Source of the DNA: an uncultured Clostridia bacterium
Lineage (GTDB): Bacteria; Bacillota; Clostridia; Christensenellales; Pumilibacteraceae
Direction: 5' to 3'
Length of the DNA: 64,000 nucleotides
Assembly: GCA_947089425.1 (NCBI GenBank)
Contig: CAMUKG010000002.1
Span: 148,194-212,193, forward strand
Positions within the stretch are counted from its first letter, which is position 1, and every line of letters begins with the position of its first letter. The position numbers and the translations under genes are program-made. Under the pieces are notes generated by a model. It saw only the letters and a program-made list of their open reading frames with translations, ran no database searches and was not told the DNA's origin. Of this stretch, positions 17,562 to 24,712 are shown piece after piece.

Positions 17562-18740
17562 TTGAAAAACTGTGTTATTTTGGGCGATTCGAAAAAATTT
17601 TCGCGCGTTATAAATTCGGTGAACGGGCGCATAGAGCGCGGAGTTTTGCCCGGCGTAACGCTTAGGGTGATGCTTAACGGCGAATGCGTTTTGGATTATA
17701 CTGCGGGATATTCGAACATAGAAGAAAAAATTCCGCTTAGGCGCGATTCCGTTTTTAGGTTGGCGTCTATGACTAAGCCTATTACTGCGGCGGCGGCTCT
17801 GTGGTGCGCCGAACGCGGCAAATTGCGGCTGTCGGATAAAATAAGCAAATACTTTCCCGCGTTCGCCCGAAGTAGGGTTGGAAAGCTCGACGGGCGCGGA
17901 AAAGTTGCGGCGCTTGGAGCCGCCGAGCGCGAAATTACCGTTGAAGATATTCTAACTCATTCTTCGGGGCTCGGTTCGGGCGAGGTGGGCGACGCGCAAT
18001 TCGCAAATTTTCCCCGCGCGCATGTGCGCACGCCGCGCGAAGCCGTTGAGCATTACGGCGAATGGCTGTTGGATTTTTCGCCGGGCACAAGTCAGATGTA
18101 TAGCCCGTTGGCGGCGCTCGACGTTGTTGCGGCAATAGTTGAAAAGGTTACCGATACCGAATACGAATCTTTTTTGCGCGAGCGTATTTTTTTGCCGCTC
18201 GGCATGACCGACACGGGGTATAATTTAACCGAAGAGCAATACGGGCGCGTTGTTAAAATGTGCCGACTCGGCGACTCCGCCGACAAGCTCGAACCGCACG
18301 AAATGGGGCGCGAGGGGCACGACGGTTTTCCCGTAGGGGCGGTAAGCGGTTGCACGGCAATGTTCGGCACAGCTTGCGACTACACACGTTTTGCGCAAAT
18401 GCTTTGTAGCGATGGCGAGTTTGGCGGGCAACGGGTGCTTTCGCCCGAATCGGTTAGGCTTATGCGCGCGCCGCATTTTAAAAACGGGTTCGCAGGCATG
18501 GACGAATACTCTAATTGGGGCTACACGGTGCGCGTAAGGCAACGCCAAACCGAAAACGTGCAGGAGCTTTCTCCTTTGAGCTACGGTTGGAGCGGCGCCT
18601 ACAACACGCATTTTTGGGTTGACCCCGAACTTAAAATAGTTGGCGTTTATATGAGCAATATGAGCAACGCGGGCGGCGCGGGCGCGATTACCGCATTCGA
18701 ATTCGAATGCGACGTAATGCGCTCTTTAAAAGATAAGTAA
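17562..18740 (+). CDS. Class-C beta-lactamase-like serine hydrolase / family VIII-type esterase
   Basis: A cytoplasmic-looking member of the S12/beta-lactamase fold with no signal peptide. The catalytic SxxK is SMTK (Ser69, Lys72). The second element is Tyr180 in Y-S-P, not the Y-x-N of true beta-lactamases, and the third element appears to be WSG. This pattern is more like carboxylesterases of family VIII than antibiotic-degrading enzymes. The start is TTG, after AAAGGGA, four bases past the lacI stop, so it is probably co-expressed. The substrate is unknown; removal of ester groups from imported sugars is one possibility. Confidence 0.8.
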   Translation: MKNCVILGDSKKFSRVINSVNGRIERGVLPGVTLRVMLNGECVLDYTAGYSNIEEKIPLRRDSVFRLASMTKPITAAAALWCAERGKLRLSDKISKYFPAFARSRVGKLDGRGKVAALGAAEREITVEDILTHSSGLGSGEVGDAQFANFPRAHVRTPREAVEHYGEWLLDFSPGTSQMYSPLAALDVVAAIVEKVTDTEYESFLRERIFLPLGMTDTGYNLTEEQYGRVVKMCRLGDSADKLEPHEMGREGHDGFPVGAVSGCTAMFGTACDYTRFAQMLCSDGEFGGQRVLSPESVRLMRAPHFKNGFAGMDEYSNWGYTVRVRQRQTENVQELSPLSYGWSGAYNTHFWVDPELKIVGVYMSNMSNAGGAGAITAFEFECDVMRSLKDK

Positions 18741-18750
18741 GATAAATATA

Positions 18751-18783
18751 AAAAACACGGAGCCGACGTTCCGTGTTTTTTTT
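18751..18783. terminator. Bidirectional intrinsic terminator between convergent genes
   Basis: AAAAACACGGA and TCCGTGTTTTT form a perfect stem with A-run and T-run on either side. It serves the + strand esterase and the - strand PHP gene. Confidence 0.85.
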
Positions 18784-18830
18784 ACGAATTGTATTTAGAT
18801 TAAAGATATTCAAAGCAAATTTAAAAATAT

Positions 18831-19619
18831 TTAAAATTCGAGCGAAAGTTCTTTTCCGTGTTCTATAACCGTTTGGCTGTTTATGCCAGCCGCAAGCGCG
18901 GATAAGCGAACGGCGTCGAAGTGTCGGCATAAATCGTCGGGGCGGTGCGAATCGGACGAGTAGCAAACTTTTTTGCCGCCGAGCGAAACGTAACGCAGTA
19001 GAATTTCTTCGGGCGGAACGGTAGCTCCGCCGAGTTTTCGCACGCTTGCGTTCAGTTCGAGAATTTTTCCGCGTTCTATTATGCCGTTAAGTATTTCGTC
19101 TATAAGCTCGGGAGCGGCGGAATACAGCGAAAGCGAGAAAGGCGCGTTGCGGCAAACGTATCCCAAATGCCCGATTGCGTTATAGCGGTACGGCGCAGAG
19201 AGGGACGCGAGCACTGCTTTAAGATAAGTTATGTAAGCTTCTTGCGGCGTTTTGTTTTCGAAATATTCGGCAAAGTAGCAATCGGCGTCGCCCACTTGAT
19301 GAACCGAGTTTATAATGTAGTCCGGCTTGTATTTTTCCACGAGTTCGGCGTTGGCGTATTTGTTTTGCTCGGTGAAGCCTATTTCGAGTCCCGCGCCTAT
19401 ATAAATTTCGGCTTCGTATTTTTTTTGAAGAGCGCGCACGCACGAAAAGTATGCGTCAAGGTCGCAATGCGCCACGTTCGGCTTATAATACATTAAGTCG
19501 GCGTGCTCGGTAAAAACAATGTGTTTTAAACCGAGTTCTAAGGCGCGTAAAACAAACTCTTCGGGTTCGTTGTGCCCGTCGGGGGAATATTTTGTGTGAA
19601 CGTGATTGTCGGCAACCAT
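18831..19619 (-). CDS. PHP-domain phosphatase, histidinol-phosphatase (HisK/HisJ) family
   Basis: A metal-dependent phosphatase of the PHP family. Metal-binding motifs appear in order: DNHVHTKYSPDGH, FTEHAD, GAGLEIGF, NSVHQVGD, GHLGYV and SSDSHRPDD. Length (262 aa) fits histidinol-phosphatase HisK, which makes L-histidinol in histidine synthesis, but no other his genes are near and the family also holds other small phosphatases. The start at 19619 was chosen because AAGGAG lies just upstream and the protein then begins directly with the first metal motif. Confidence 0.85.
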   Translation of the reverse strand: MVADNHVHTKYSPDGHNEPEEFVLRALELGLKHIVFTEHADLMYYKPNVAHCDLDAYFSCVRALQKKYEAEIYIGAGLEIGFTEQNKYANAELVEKYKPDYIINSVHQVGDADCYFAEYFENKTPQEAYITYLKAVLASLSAPYRYNAIGHLGYVCRNAPFSLSLYSAAPELIDEILNGIIERGKILELNASVRKLGGATVPPEEILLRYVSLGGKKVCYSSDSHRPDDLCRHFDAVRLSALAAGINSQTVIEHGKELSLEF

Positions 19620-19734
19620 AAAAGCTTTCTCCTTTTTGTTTTTTTCGGTATTTAAAATTATAGCACAAAAACGCGGATAAGTCAAAAAGACTTATTTGCA
19701 TAAAATGTTTTGGTATAGGCAAACTATACACAGT

Positions 19735-20676
19735 ATGAAAAAATTTGTTTGTGCTATTTTATGCGTTGCGGCGGTGGCGGCGTCGTGCGGGTTCGCGTAT
19801 GCCGCGCCCGTTAAATGGGTTGATTTCAACGCGAGCGAATGGGCGCTTAGAGAGTGCCTCAAATACGAAAACGAGTTTTACGGCACCGATTGCGGCTATA
19901 ATTTTTCGGACGCCGTAGCTTTTTTGGCTCATTCAAACGGCAACAGGTTTTCGGTTAGCAAAGACCGCAAAACTCTTGCTAAGCTTGTGCAAAGATTGCG
20001 CGACGGCGAAAAATTTGCCGACATAATGCCCAAAACGGATTACGCCGAATATTTGCGAACTTCTTACGGCGCCGTGCTCGCTCCGCTTGTGGGCGACTAT
20101 TTAGACGAAAACACGGGAGAACGCAAACACGGGCTAAGATGCTGTTTTCCGCTTGCGGCGGGACATTGGTATAACCATTACGACGATTTCGGGAACTCGC
20201 GCAGCTACGGATATAAGCGCAGGCATTTGGGGCACGACATTATGGGAAGCGTGGGAACTCCCATAGTTGCGGTTGAGGGCGGCACAGTTACCGAATGCGG
20301 CTGGAACAAATACGGCGGTTGGCGAATAGGCGTTCGCTCCGACGACACGCTTCGCTACTATTATTACGCGCACCTGAGAAAAGACCGTCCTTTCGCTCAG
20401 GGCATGACTGTGGGCAAAAGGGTGGAATCGGGCGACGTTATAGGCTATTTGGGCGTTACGGGCTATTCTACGCGCGAGAACGTGAATTTAAAGTCTTGCA
20501 GCCCTCATTTGCATTTTGGCTTGCAGTTGATTTTTGCGCCCGAACAGGAAAAAGGACCTAAGGAAATATGGGTGGATTTATACGCCTTAACGCGCTTTTT
20601 GGCGCAGTACCGCGTTAAGGCGGTGAAAGGCGAAAACGGGGAATACACTTCTACGGGGCGTAGGCTGTGGGTGTGA
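19735..20676 (+). CDS. M23-family metallopeptidase (LytM-like), secreted
   Basis: An N-terminal signal sequence (CAILCVAAVAASCGFAYA) targets it outside the membrane. The M23 domain carries H164-x3-D168 (RHLGHD) and H258-L-H260 (SPHLHFG), the zinc ligands and catalytic His of Gly-Gly/lysostaphin-type endopeptidases that cut peptide bridges in peptidoglycan. The domain is at the C-terminus with no cell-wall-binding module visible. A cell-envelope remodelling or spore-related role is likely. It is divergent from the PHP gene and the ATG at 19735 gives a proper signal peptide. Confidence 0.85.
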   Translation: MKKFVCAILCVAAVAASCGFAYAAPVKWVDFNASEWALRECLKYENEFYGTDCGYNFSDAVAFLAHSNGNRFSVSKDRKTLAKLVQRLRDGEKFADIMPKTDYAEYLRTSYGAVLAPLVGDYLDENTGERKHGLRCCFPLAAGHWYNHYDDFGNSRSYGYKRRHLGHDIMGSVGTPIVAVEGGTVTECGWNKYGGWRIGVRSDDTLRYYYYAHLRKDRPFAQGMTVGKRVESGDVIGYLGVTGYSTRENVNLKSCSPHLHFGLQLIFAPEQEKGPKEIWVDLYALTRFLAQYRVKAVKGENGEYTSTGRRLWV

Positions 20677-20682
20677 ACGGAT

Positions 20683-20721
20683 AAAAAAAAGGTCAAGCCT
20701 GTCTGCGGGATAGGCTTGACC
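20683..20721 (-). terminator. Intrinsic terminator for the XRE/129-aa gene pair
   Basis: On the - strand a 10-bp perfect stem (GGTCAAGCCT with AGGCTTGACC) is followed by eight T. It lies at the convergent junction with the M23 gene. Two further small inverted repeats follow at about 20731-20790. Confidence 0.8.
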
Positions 20722-20790
20722 GGGAGAAATCAGGGCTGGGCAAGCCCTATCTACACCCTAATAAGCTTTTAGGGCATTATTAGGCAATAA

Positions 20791-21180
20791 TTATCCTTTT
20801 AAAGGGAAAGCAAGTTCTTTAAGAAGCATATTGAAATTGTCGGCTGCCATAGGATATTCGGTTTCTACGGTGCCGTCGCTTCTTTTCAATTCGGGAATAA
20901 CATAGTTAAAATTCGGGTCGTAAAGATAGTTTAAGCCCGTATAGCAAACGTCGCCAAGATAAAGCGCGTGTACAAAATCAAGCTTTACAACTATATTCGG
21001 CACTTCTATAAACATAGGAGTGCGGTCGCCGAATTGTTCGTAATACAACGCGCGCAAAGAGCTTGGACCCTTTTTTAAATTGGGAAGAACCATTTCGAAA
21101 GTTATGTTTTTAAAATTCGATTTAGGTTTGTTATTCTCTTTTTCTTCTTGCGCTTTGGTTTCTTCTTTTTTATCTTCCAT
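20791..21180 (-). CDS. Hypothetical cytoplasmic protein (129 aa) partnered with an XRE regulator
   Basis: No family recognised. The first 25 residues are strongly charged (Lys/Glu) and likely disordered; the rest looks like a small mixed alpha/beta domain with aromatic-rich motifs (LRALYYEQFGDRTPMFIEV, NYLYDPNFNYVIPE). There is no signal or membrane segment. It starts 28 bases after the XRE gene stop and the two share one terminator, so they form a two-gene operon; the small protein may be the regulator's effector or co-regulator. Confidence 0.6.
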   Translation of the reverse strand: MEDKKEETKAQEEKENNKPKSNFKNITFEMVLPNLKKGPSSLRALYYEQFGDRTPMFIEVPNIVVKLDFVHALYLGDVCYTGLNYLYDPNFNYVIPELKRSDGTVETEYPMAADNFNMLLKELAFPLKG

Positions 21181-21208
21181 AAAAAACTCTTTTTTGTAGT
21201 CAAAATGA

Positions 21209-21553
21209 CTATTTATTTAAATGTTTAGCAATTTGCAAAATAGCGTCAACTTCATCGTTGTTTAAATCTTTGCAAAGTTGAAGCAGTTCGGAAAGAGTAG
21301 CGGTAGTGTATTCGTTGGAAGTTTCGGCAAAAAACTGAGCCAAAGAAATATTAAACGCATTGCAAATTTTAGAGATATTAGTTAAAGAAGGGCGTTTTTT
21401 ATTACTGAACCACTCGTAAATTGTGGCGGCTGAAATATCCGCTTGTTGAGACAGTTCGAAAAGCGACCAATGTTTTAATTGCAAATAATGGTTTATCTTC
21501 TCCGTGTATAAACGATTGTCTATTTTATCGTTGTTTTTGGATTGTACTGTCAT
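21209..21553 (-). CDS. XRE-family helix-turn-helix regulator
   Basis: The classic Cro/CI-type HTH lies at about residues 20-75 (LFELSQQADISAATIYEWF and RPSLTNISKICNAFNISLAQFF), followed by a short C-terminal helix region. Such small regulators usually bind palindromic operators near their own promoter. The region just upstream contains several inverted repeats, including the triple 42-bp array before the divergent DUF4143 gene, so that array is a candidate target by inference. Confidence 0.88.
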   Translation of the reverse strand: MTVQSKNNDKIDNRLYTEKINHYLQLKHWSLFELSQQADISAATIYEWFSNKKRPSLTNISKICNAFNISLAQFFAETSNEYTTATLSELLQLCKDLNNDEVDAILQIAKHLNK

Positions 21554-21729
21554 TCGATTTTAGTATACACTTTTTTAAGTATTTACAAATATTGCAACGG
21601 TATAGAAATATTTCCGCTTTTGCAATACTTGTTTTTTAATTATACCATAAATAAAAATAAAAAAGTGCATATCGGTCATTATGACCGATAGTTTTTTTTG
21701 TGTGCGTTGCCAATGATATAAAACCGCTT

Positions 21730-21833
21730 GTCATTGCGAGGAGCGAACGCAGTGAGCGACGCGGCAATCTTTTGTTTTGTAATTCGCTATATGTGGGGGA
21801 TTGCTTCGCTCGTTGCACTCGCTCGCAATGACA
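21730..21833. repeat. Dispersed palindromic repeat (CATTGCGAG family)
   Basis: About 38-base arms, TGTCATTGCGAGGAGCGAAC... and ...CTCGCTCGCAATGACA, flank a central loop of roughly 25 bases. The arms also carry GGCAATC/GATTGC. The same family makes up the arrays at 10442-10844 and 34983-35170. It sits in the intergenic gap between divergent genes. Confidence 0.8.
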
Positions 21834-21863
21834 ATCCATGCAAAAGTCCAATAAAATAGAAAG

Positions 21864-21971
21864 TTTATCGGGGTATAACCCGATAAAGTCGATAAAAAAT
21901 GGAAGTTTATCGGAGTATAACCCGATAAAGTCGGTAAAAGTGGGAAGTTTATCGGGGTATACCCCTATAAA
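21864..21971. promoter_or_regulatory. Three 42-bp-spaced palindromic operator repeats
   Basis: Near-identical palindromes begin at 21864, 21906 and 21948, exactly 42 bases apart. Copies 1 and 2 have the arms TTTATCGGG and CCCGATAAA around GTATAA (one mismatch in copy 2). Copy 3 holds a perfect GGGGTATACCCC core. The last copy ends just before the -35 box of the DUF4143 gene. A 42-base spacing is close to four helical turns, so the three sites would face the same side of the DNA. Confidence 0.75.
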
Positions 21972-21974
21972 CTC

Positions 21975-22003
21975 TTGACTTTTTGGGAATAATATGGTAA
22001 ACT
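21975..22003 (+). promoter_or_regulatory. Promoter of the DUF4143 ATPase gene
   Basis: TTGACT and TAAACT are separated by 17 bases, directly after the palindrome array. The AAGGAG ribosome binding site lies at 22015-22020. Confidence 0.6.
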
Positions 22004-22031
22004 AATAAAACTTTAAGGAGTTGTGCCGTTT

Positions 22032-23249
22032 ATGATTCAGCGCCCGCATTATATTGAACAATTAAAAGTTTATATGGATAAACCGTTTGTTAAAATACTT
22101 GCGGGTATTCGTCGCGCGGGAAAGTCTACTGTTTTAGAAGAGTTTGCCGAATATCTGAAAGAGAGCGGAGTTAAGAGCTCGCATATAATTTCTATGCGGT
22201 TCGATTCTTACGAACACGGCATAATAGAGAACGGCGACGGCATGTATAACAATCTTCGTTCCAAAATGAAAGAGTCGGGCAAATATTATTTATTGCTCGA
22301 CGAAGTGCAAGAGGTTGAAAATTGGGAAAAAGCCGTTAACGCTTTAATACAAGACTGCAACACCGACGTATACGTTACCGGCTCGAACTCTAAGCTTATG
22401 TCAAGCGAGTTGTCAACATATCTTACGGGCAGATACATTTCGATTCCCGTATACACGCTGTCGTTTAAAGAATATATAGAGTTCCGGAAAGACAGCGGCG
22501 ATACTCGCGGCGAGAAAGAGTTGTTGCAAAGTTACATTAGGTTGGGCGGATTCCCCGCCGTGAGCGTGGGCAATTTTACTCAAAACGAAGTATATACCAT
22601 AGTGCGCGACATTTATAATTCGGTGGTGTATAACGATATTGTTAAGCGCAACAACATTCGCAAAACCGATTTGTTCGAACGGATTGTTCGGTATGTTTTC
22701 GAAAACGTGGGAAAAACGTTTTCGGCGCAGTCTATTGCCAAATACATGAAGAGCGAGGGGCGCACAACAGACGTTGAAACGGTTTACAACTATATAGACA
22801 TGCTGAAAAAAGCGTTCATAGTGTACCGAGCCAACCGTTACGATATTCAGGGGAAAGAAGTTCTTAAAACGCAGGAAAAATATTTTGTTGCCGACCCCGC
22901 GCTTAAATATTCGGTTTTGGGTTTTAACGCTACGAGCGTTTCGGCAATGCTTGAAAACATAGTTTATTTTGAAATGTTAAGGCGCGGCTTCGAGGTGTAT
23001 GTGGGGCACGCGGGCGGAAAAGAAATCGACTTTGTGGGCATAGACAAAGATAAAAAAATGTATGTTCAGGTTTGCAGGCAAATTCCCGAATCGGAAAGCG
23101 GCAAAGATAGGGAAATAGGCAATTTGCAACGAATAAAAGACAATCACCCCAAATACGTTGTTACGTTAGACGATTTTGCCGAAGGAAACGCCGACGGTAT
23201 AAAGCTTGTTCATTTGTCGGATTTTTTACTTGGGGAATGGGACGTATAA
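22032..23249 (+). CDS. AAA ATPase with C-terminal DUF4143 domain
   Basis: An archaeal-type AAA ATPase: Walker A GIRRAGKST near residue 25, Walker B LLLDEVQEVENW, sensor-like VYVTGSNSKLM, then winged-helix and DUF4143 regions. The C-terminal piece EIDFVGIDKDKKMYVQVC resembles the degenerate PD-(D/E)XK fold of this family. The role of these proteins is not settled. Start ATG 22032 is chosen over GTG 22023 because it is 11 bases after AAGGAG, whereas the GTG is only 2. It is a single-gene unit with an unusual operator array before it and a terminator after it. Confidence 0.88.
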   Translation: MIQRPHYIEQLKVYMDKPFVKILAGIRRAGKSTVLEEFAEYLKESGVKSSHIISMRFDSYEHGIIENGDGMYNNLRSKMKESGKYYLLLDEVQEVENWEKAVNALIQDCNTDVYVTGSNSKLMSSELSTYLTGRYISIPVYTLSFKEYIEFRKDSGDTRGEKELLQSYIRLGGFPAVSVGNFTQNEVYTIVRDIYNSVVYNDIVKRNNIRKTDLFERIVRYVFENVGKTFSAQSIAKYMKSEGRTTDVETVYNYIDMLKKAFIVYRANRYDIQGKEVLKTQEKYFVADPALKYSVLGFNATSVSAMLENIVYFEMLRRGFEVYVGHAGGKEIDFVGIDKDKKMYVQVCRQIPESESGKDREIGNLQRIKDNHPKYVVTLDDFAEGNADGIKLVHLSDFLLGEWDV

Positions 23250-23254
23250 AAAAA

Positions 23255-23288
23255 GCAAAGGCGAACTTAAAACGGTTTGCCTTTTTTA
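23255..23288 (+). terminator. Intrinsic terminator after the DUF4143 gene
   Basis: A stem AAAGGCGAAC with GGTTTGCCTTT is followed by TTTTTT. Confidence 0.75.
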
Positions 23289-23405
23289 TTAAATCGCGTA
23301 TTCGGCAAATTACACAAATAAACACTTTTTTCGGCATTTTTATACGAGTTACGGCATATATATTCAAGTACAATAAAGTCGAATACATGAAAGAGGTGGC
23401 TCGGC

Positions 23406-24599
23406 ATGAACTTCGAAAAAAAGCTTGTGATTCTCACGGGTAAGGTTGGCAGAGGAACGGTATTGTTGGAACGCAACGGAATGGGAACGTTCGTAACGGT
23501 GAACACTTTTTCGCTGCCCGATTTAACGGCGGGAGAATACGCGCTCGGCGTGAAAACGGCGACGCAGGTTTTTCGCAGAGAAATAGGCTCGCTCGGCAGA
23601 ATAAAATCGCGGTTCGCGCTTCCCGACGGCGAATATGATTCGGTGCACCTCGTGCTTTTCCGCACTTACGACGAAGAAGTTGTGCTTTACGGCACTTCGG
23701 CGGCAAGAAAGCTGTGGGAAGGCAACTTAATGGACGGTATCAGGAGAGGCGGAGTTGAGAAGAAGATTGCGGATACGGGCAAGGCTTTGGCGGAGGCGCA
23801 GGAGTTTAAGTTTAGCGAGAAGAAGATAGAGGACTATTTTTTGGATATAGAGCCGTCCGCCGAGTATTACGACGGCGCTCTTGCCGAAGTGAATTATTTC
23901 GATTATTCGCCGCGCGTGCCGCTTTCGCAAACCGCGCAAAATGCCGACTACTACGATAAGCCCGTTACGCCGAGCGAAATGCAAAGGCGCTACTTATCGG
24001 CAAGGTTCGGAGGCGCTCGCGCTTTTAGCGCGGAAGTTAAAAAAGAGCCCGCAACGGTTATACCGTTCGCGGCTATCCGCTCCAACGAGAACGCCGGCGG
24101 GGCGGCGGAGTCGGCGGCGTTTACAACCGTTTCGGCGCTTGCGGAACAGCCCGCGTTCGAAAAAGAGGCGGACGTTAAGCGCGAAAAGTCGGAAAAAAAG
24201 GACGGCGGAGAAATAAAGATAAAGCGCGCGTCCGAATACACGGTGGAGCAGGCTATTGCGGCGGTTAAAACCGACGCGGGTTTTTACGCCACCGTTAAAG
24301 AGCAACTTGACGAACTTTTTTCGAACGGAGAAAGATTTTCGCCGCTCGAAGAGGCTTTGCCGGGCACCCGTTGGGTTAAGGTAGACTACGACGGAAGCGG
24401 AAGATATTACACGGTAGGGCTTATAGGAGCCGCGCCCGATTATATAGCCTACGGCGTTCCCGGCAGATACGGCGACGCGCCGCCCGCGCTCGAGGGGGCG
24501 GATTTCGTGCCCCTTAAAGCGGAGCTCCCTGCGGGCGACGGCTTTTGGGTGCTGTTTCAGTCAGCCGAAACGGGAAAGGAAATACCGCGCAATCCGTAA
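23406..24599 (+). CDS. Hypothetical protein (397 aa), two ordered ends and a disordered middle
   Basis: No family recognised. Residues about 1-105 form a beta-rich domain (LVILTGKVGRGTVLLERNG, YALGVKTATQVFRREIG). The centre (about 180-275) is rich in Ala, Glu and Lys and looks disordered. The last 120 residues form another domain (TRWVKVDYDGSGRYYTVG, PDYIAYGVPGRYGD). There is no signal peptide, so it is probably cytoplasmic. GAGGTGG precedes the start. The ordered/linker/ordered layout suggests a scaffold or regulator, but nothing in the neighbours settles its job. Confidence 0.65.
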   Translation: MNFEKKLVILTGKVGRGTVLLERNGMGTFVTVNTFSLPDLTAGEYALGVKTATQVFRREIGSLGRIKSRFALPDGEYDSVHLVLFRTYDEEVVLYGTSAARKLWEGNLMDGIRRGGVEKKIADTGKALAEAQEFKFSEKKIEDYFLDIEPSAEYYDGALAEVNYFDYSPRVPLSQTAQNADYYDKPVTPSEMQRRYLSARFGGARAFSAEVKKEPATVIPFAAIRSNENAGGAAESAAFTTVSALAEQPAFEKEADVKREKSEKKDGGEIKIKRASEYTVEQAIAAVKTDAGFYATVKEQLDELFSNGERFSPLEEALPGTRWVKVDYDGSGRYYTVGLIGAAPDYIAYGVPGRYGDAPPALEGADFVPLKAELPAGDGFWVLFQSAETGKEIPRNP

Positions 24600-24654
24600 G
24601 CGGGAAAAGGGGTTGCCGCCATTTTGCATAAATTCCCAAATGTGCGCTAAATGC

Positions 24655-24683
24655 TTGCAAAAACGGGCGCATATTGATATAAT
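24655..24683 (+). promoter_or_regulatory. Promoter of the GH2-like gene
   Basis: TTGCAA, 17-base spacer, TATAAT. Confidence 0.7.
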
Positions 24684-24712
24684 AAAGTATAAAAAGCTTA
24701 AAAGGGAAGATT

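Noticed and set aside
17562..18740. Antibiotic-resistance class C beta-lactamase
   Set aside because: The SxxK motif is present, but Y-S-P replaces Y-x-N, there is no signal peptide and the gene follows a sugar regulator, so an esterase is more likely.
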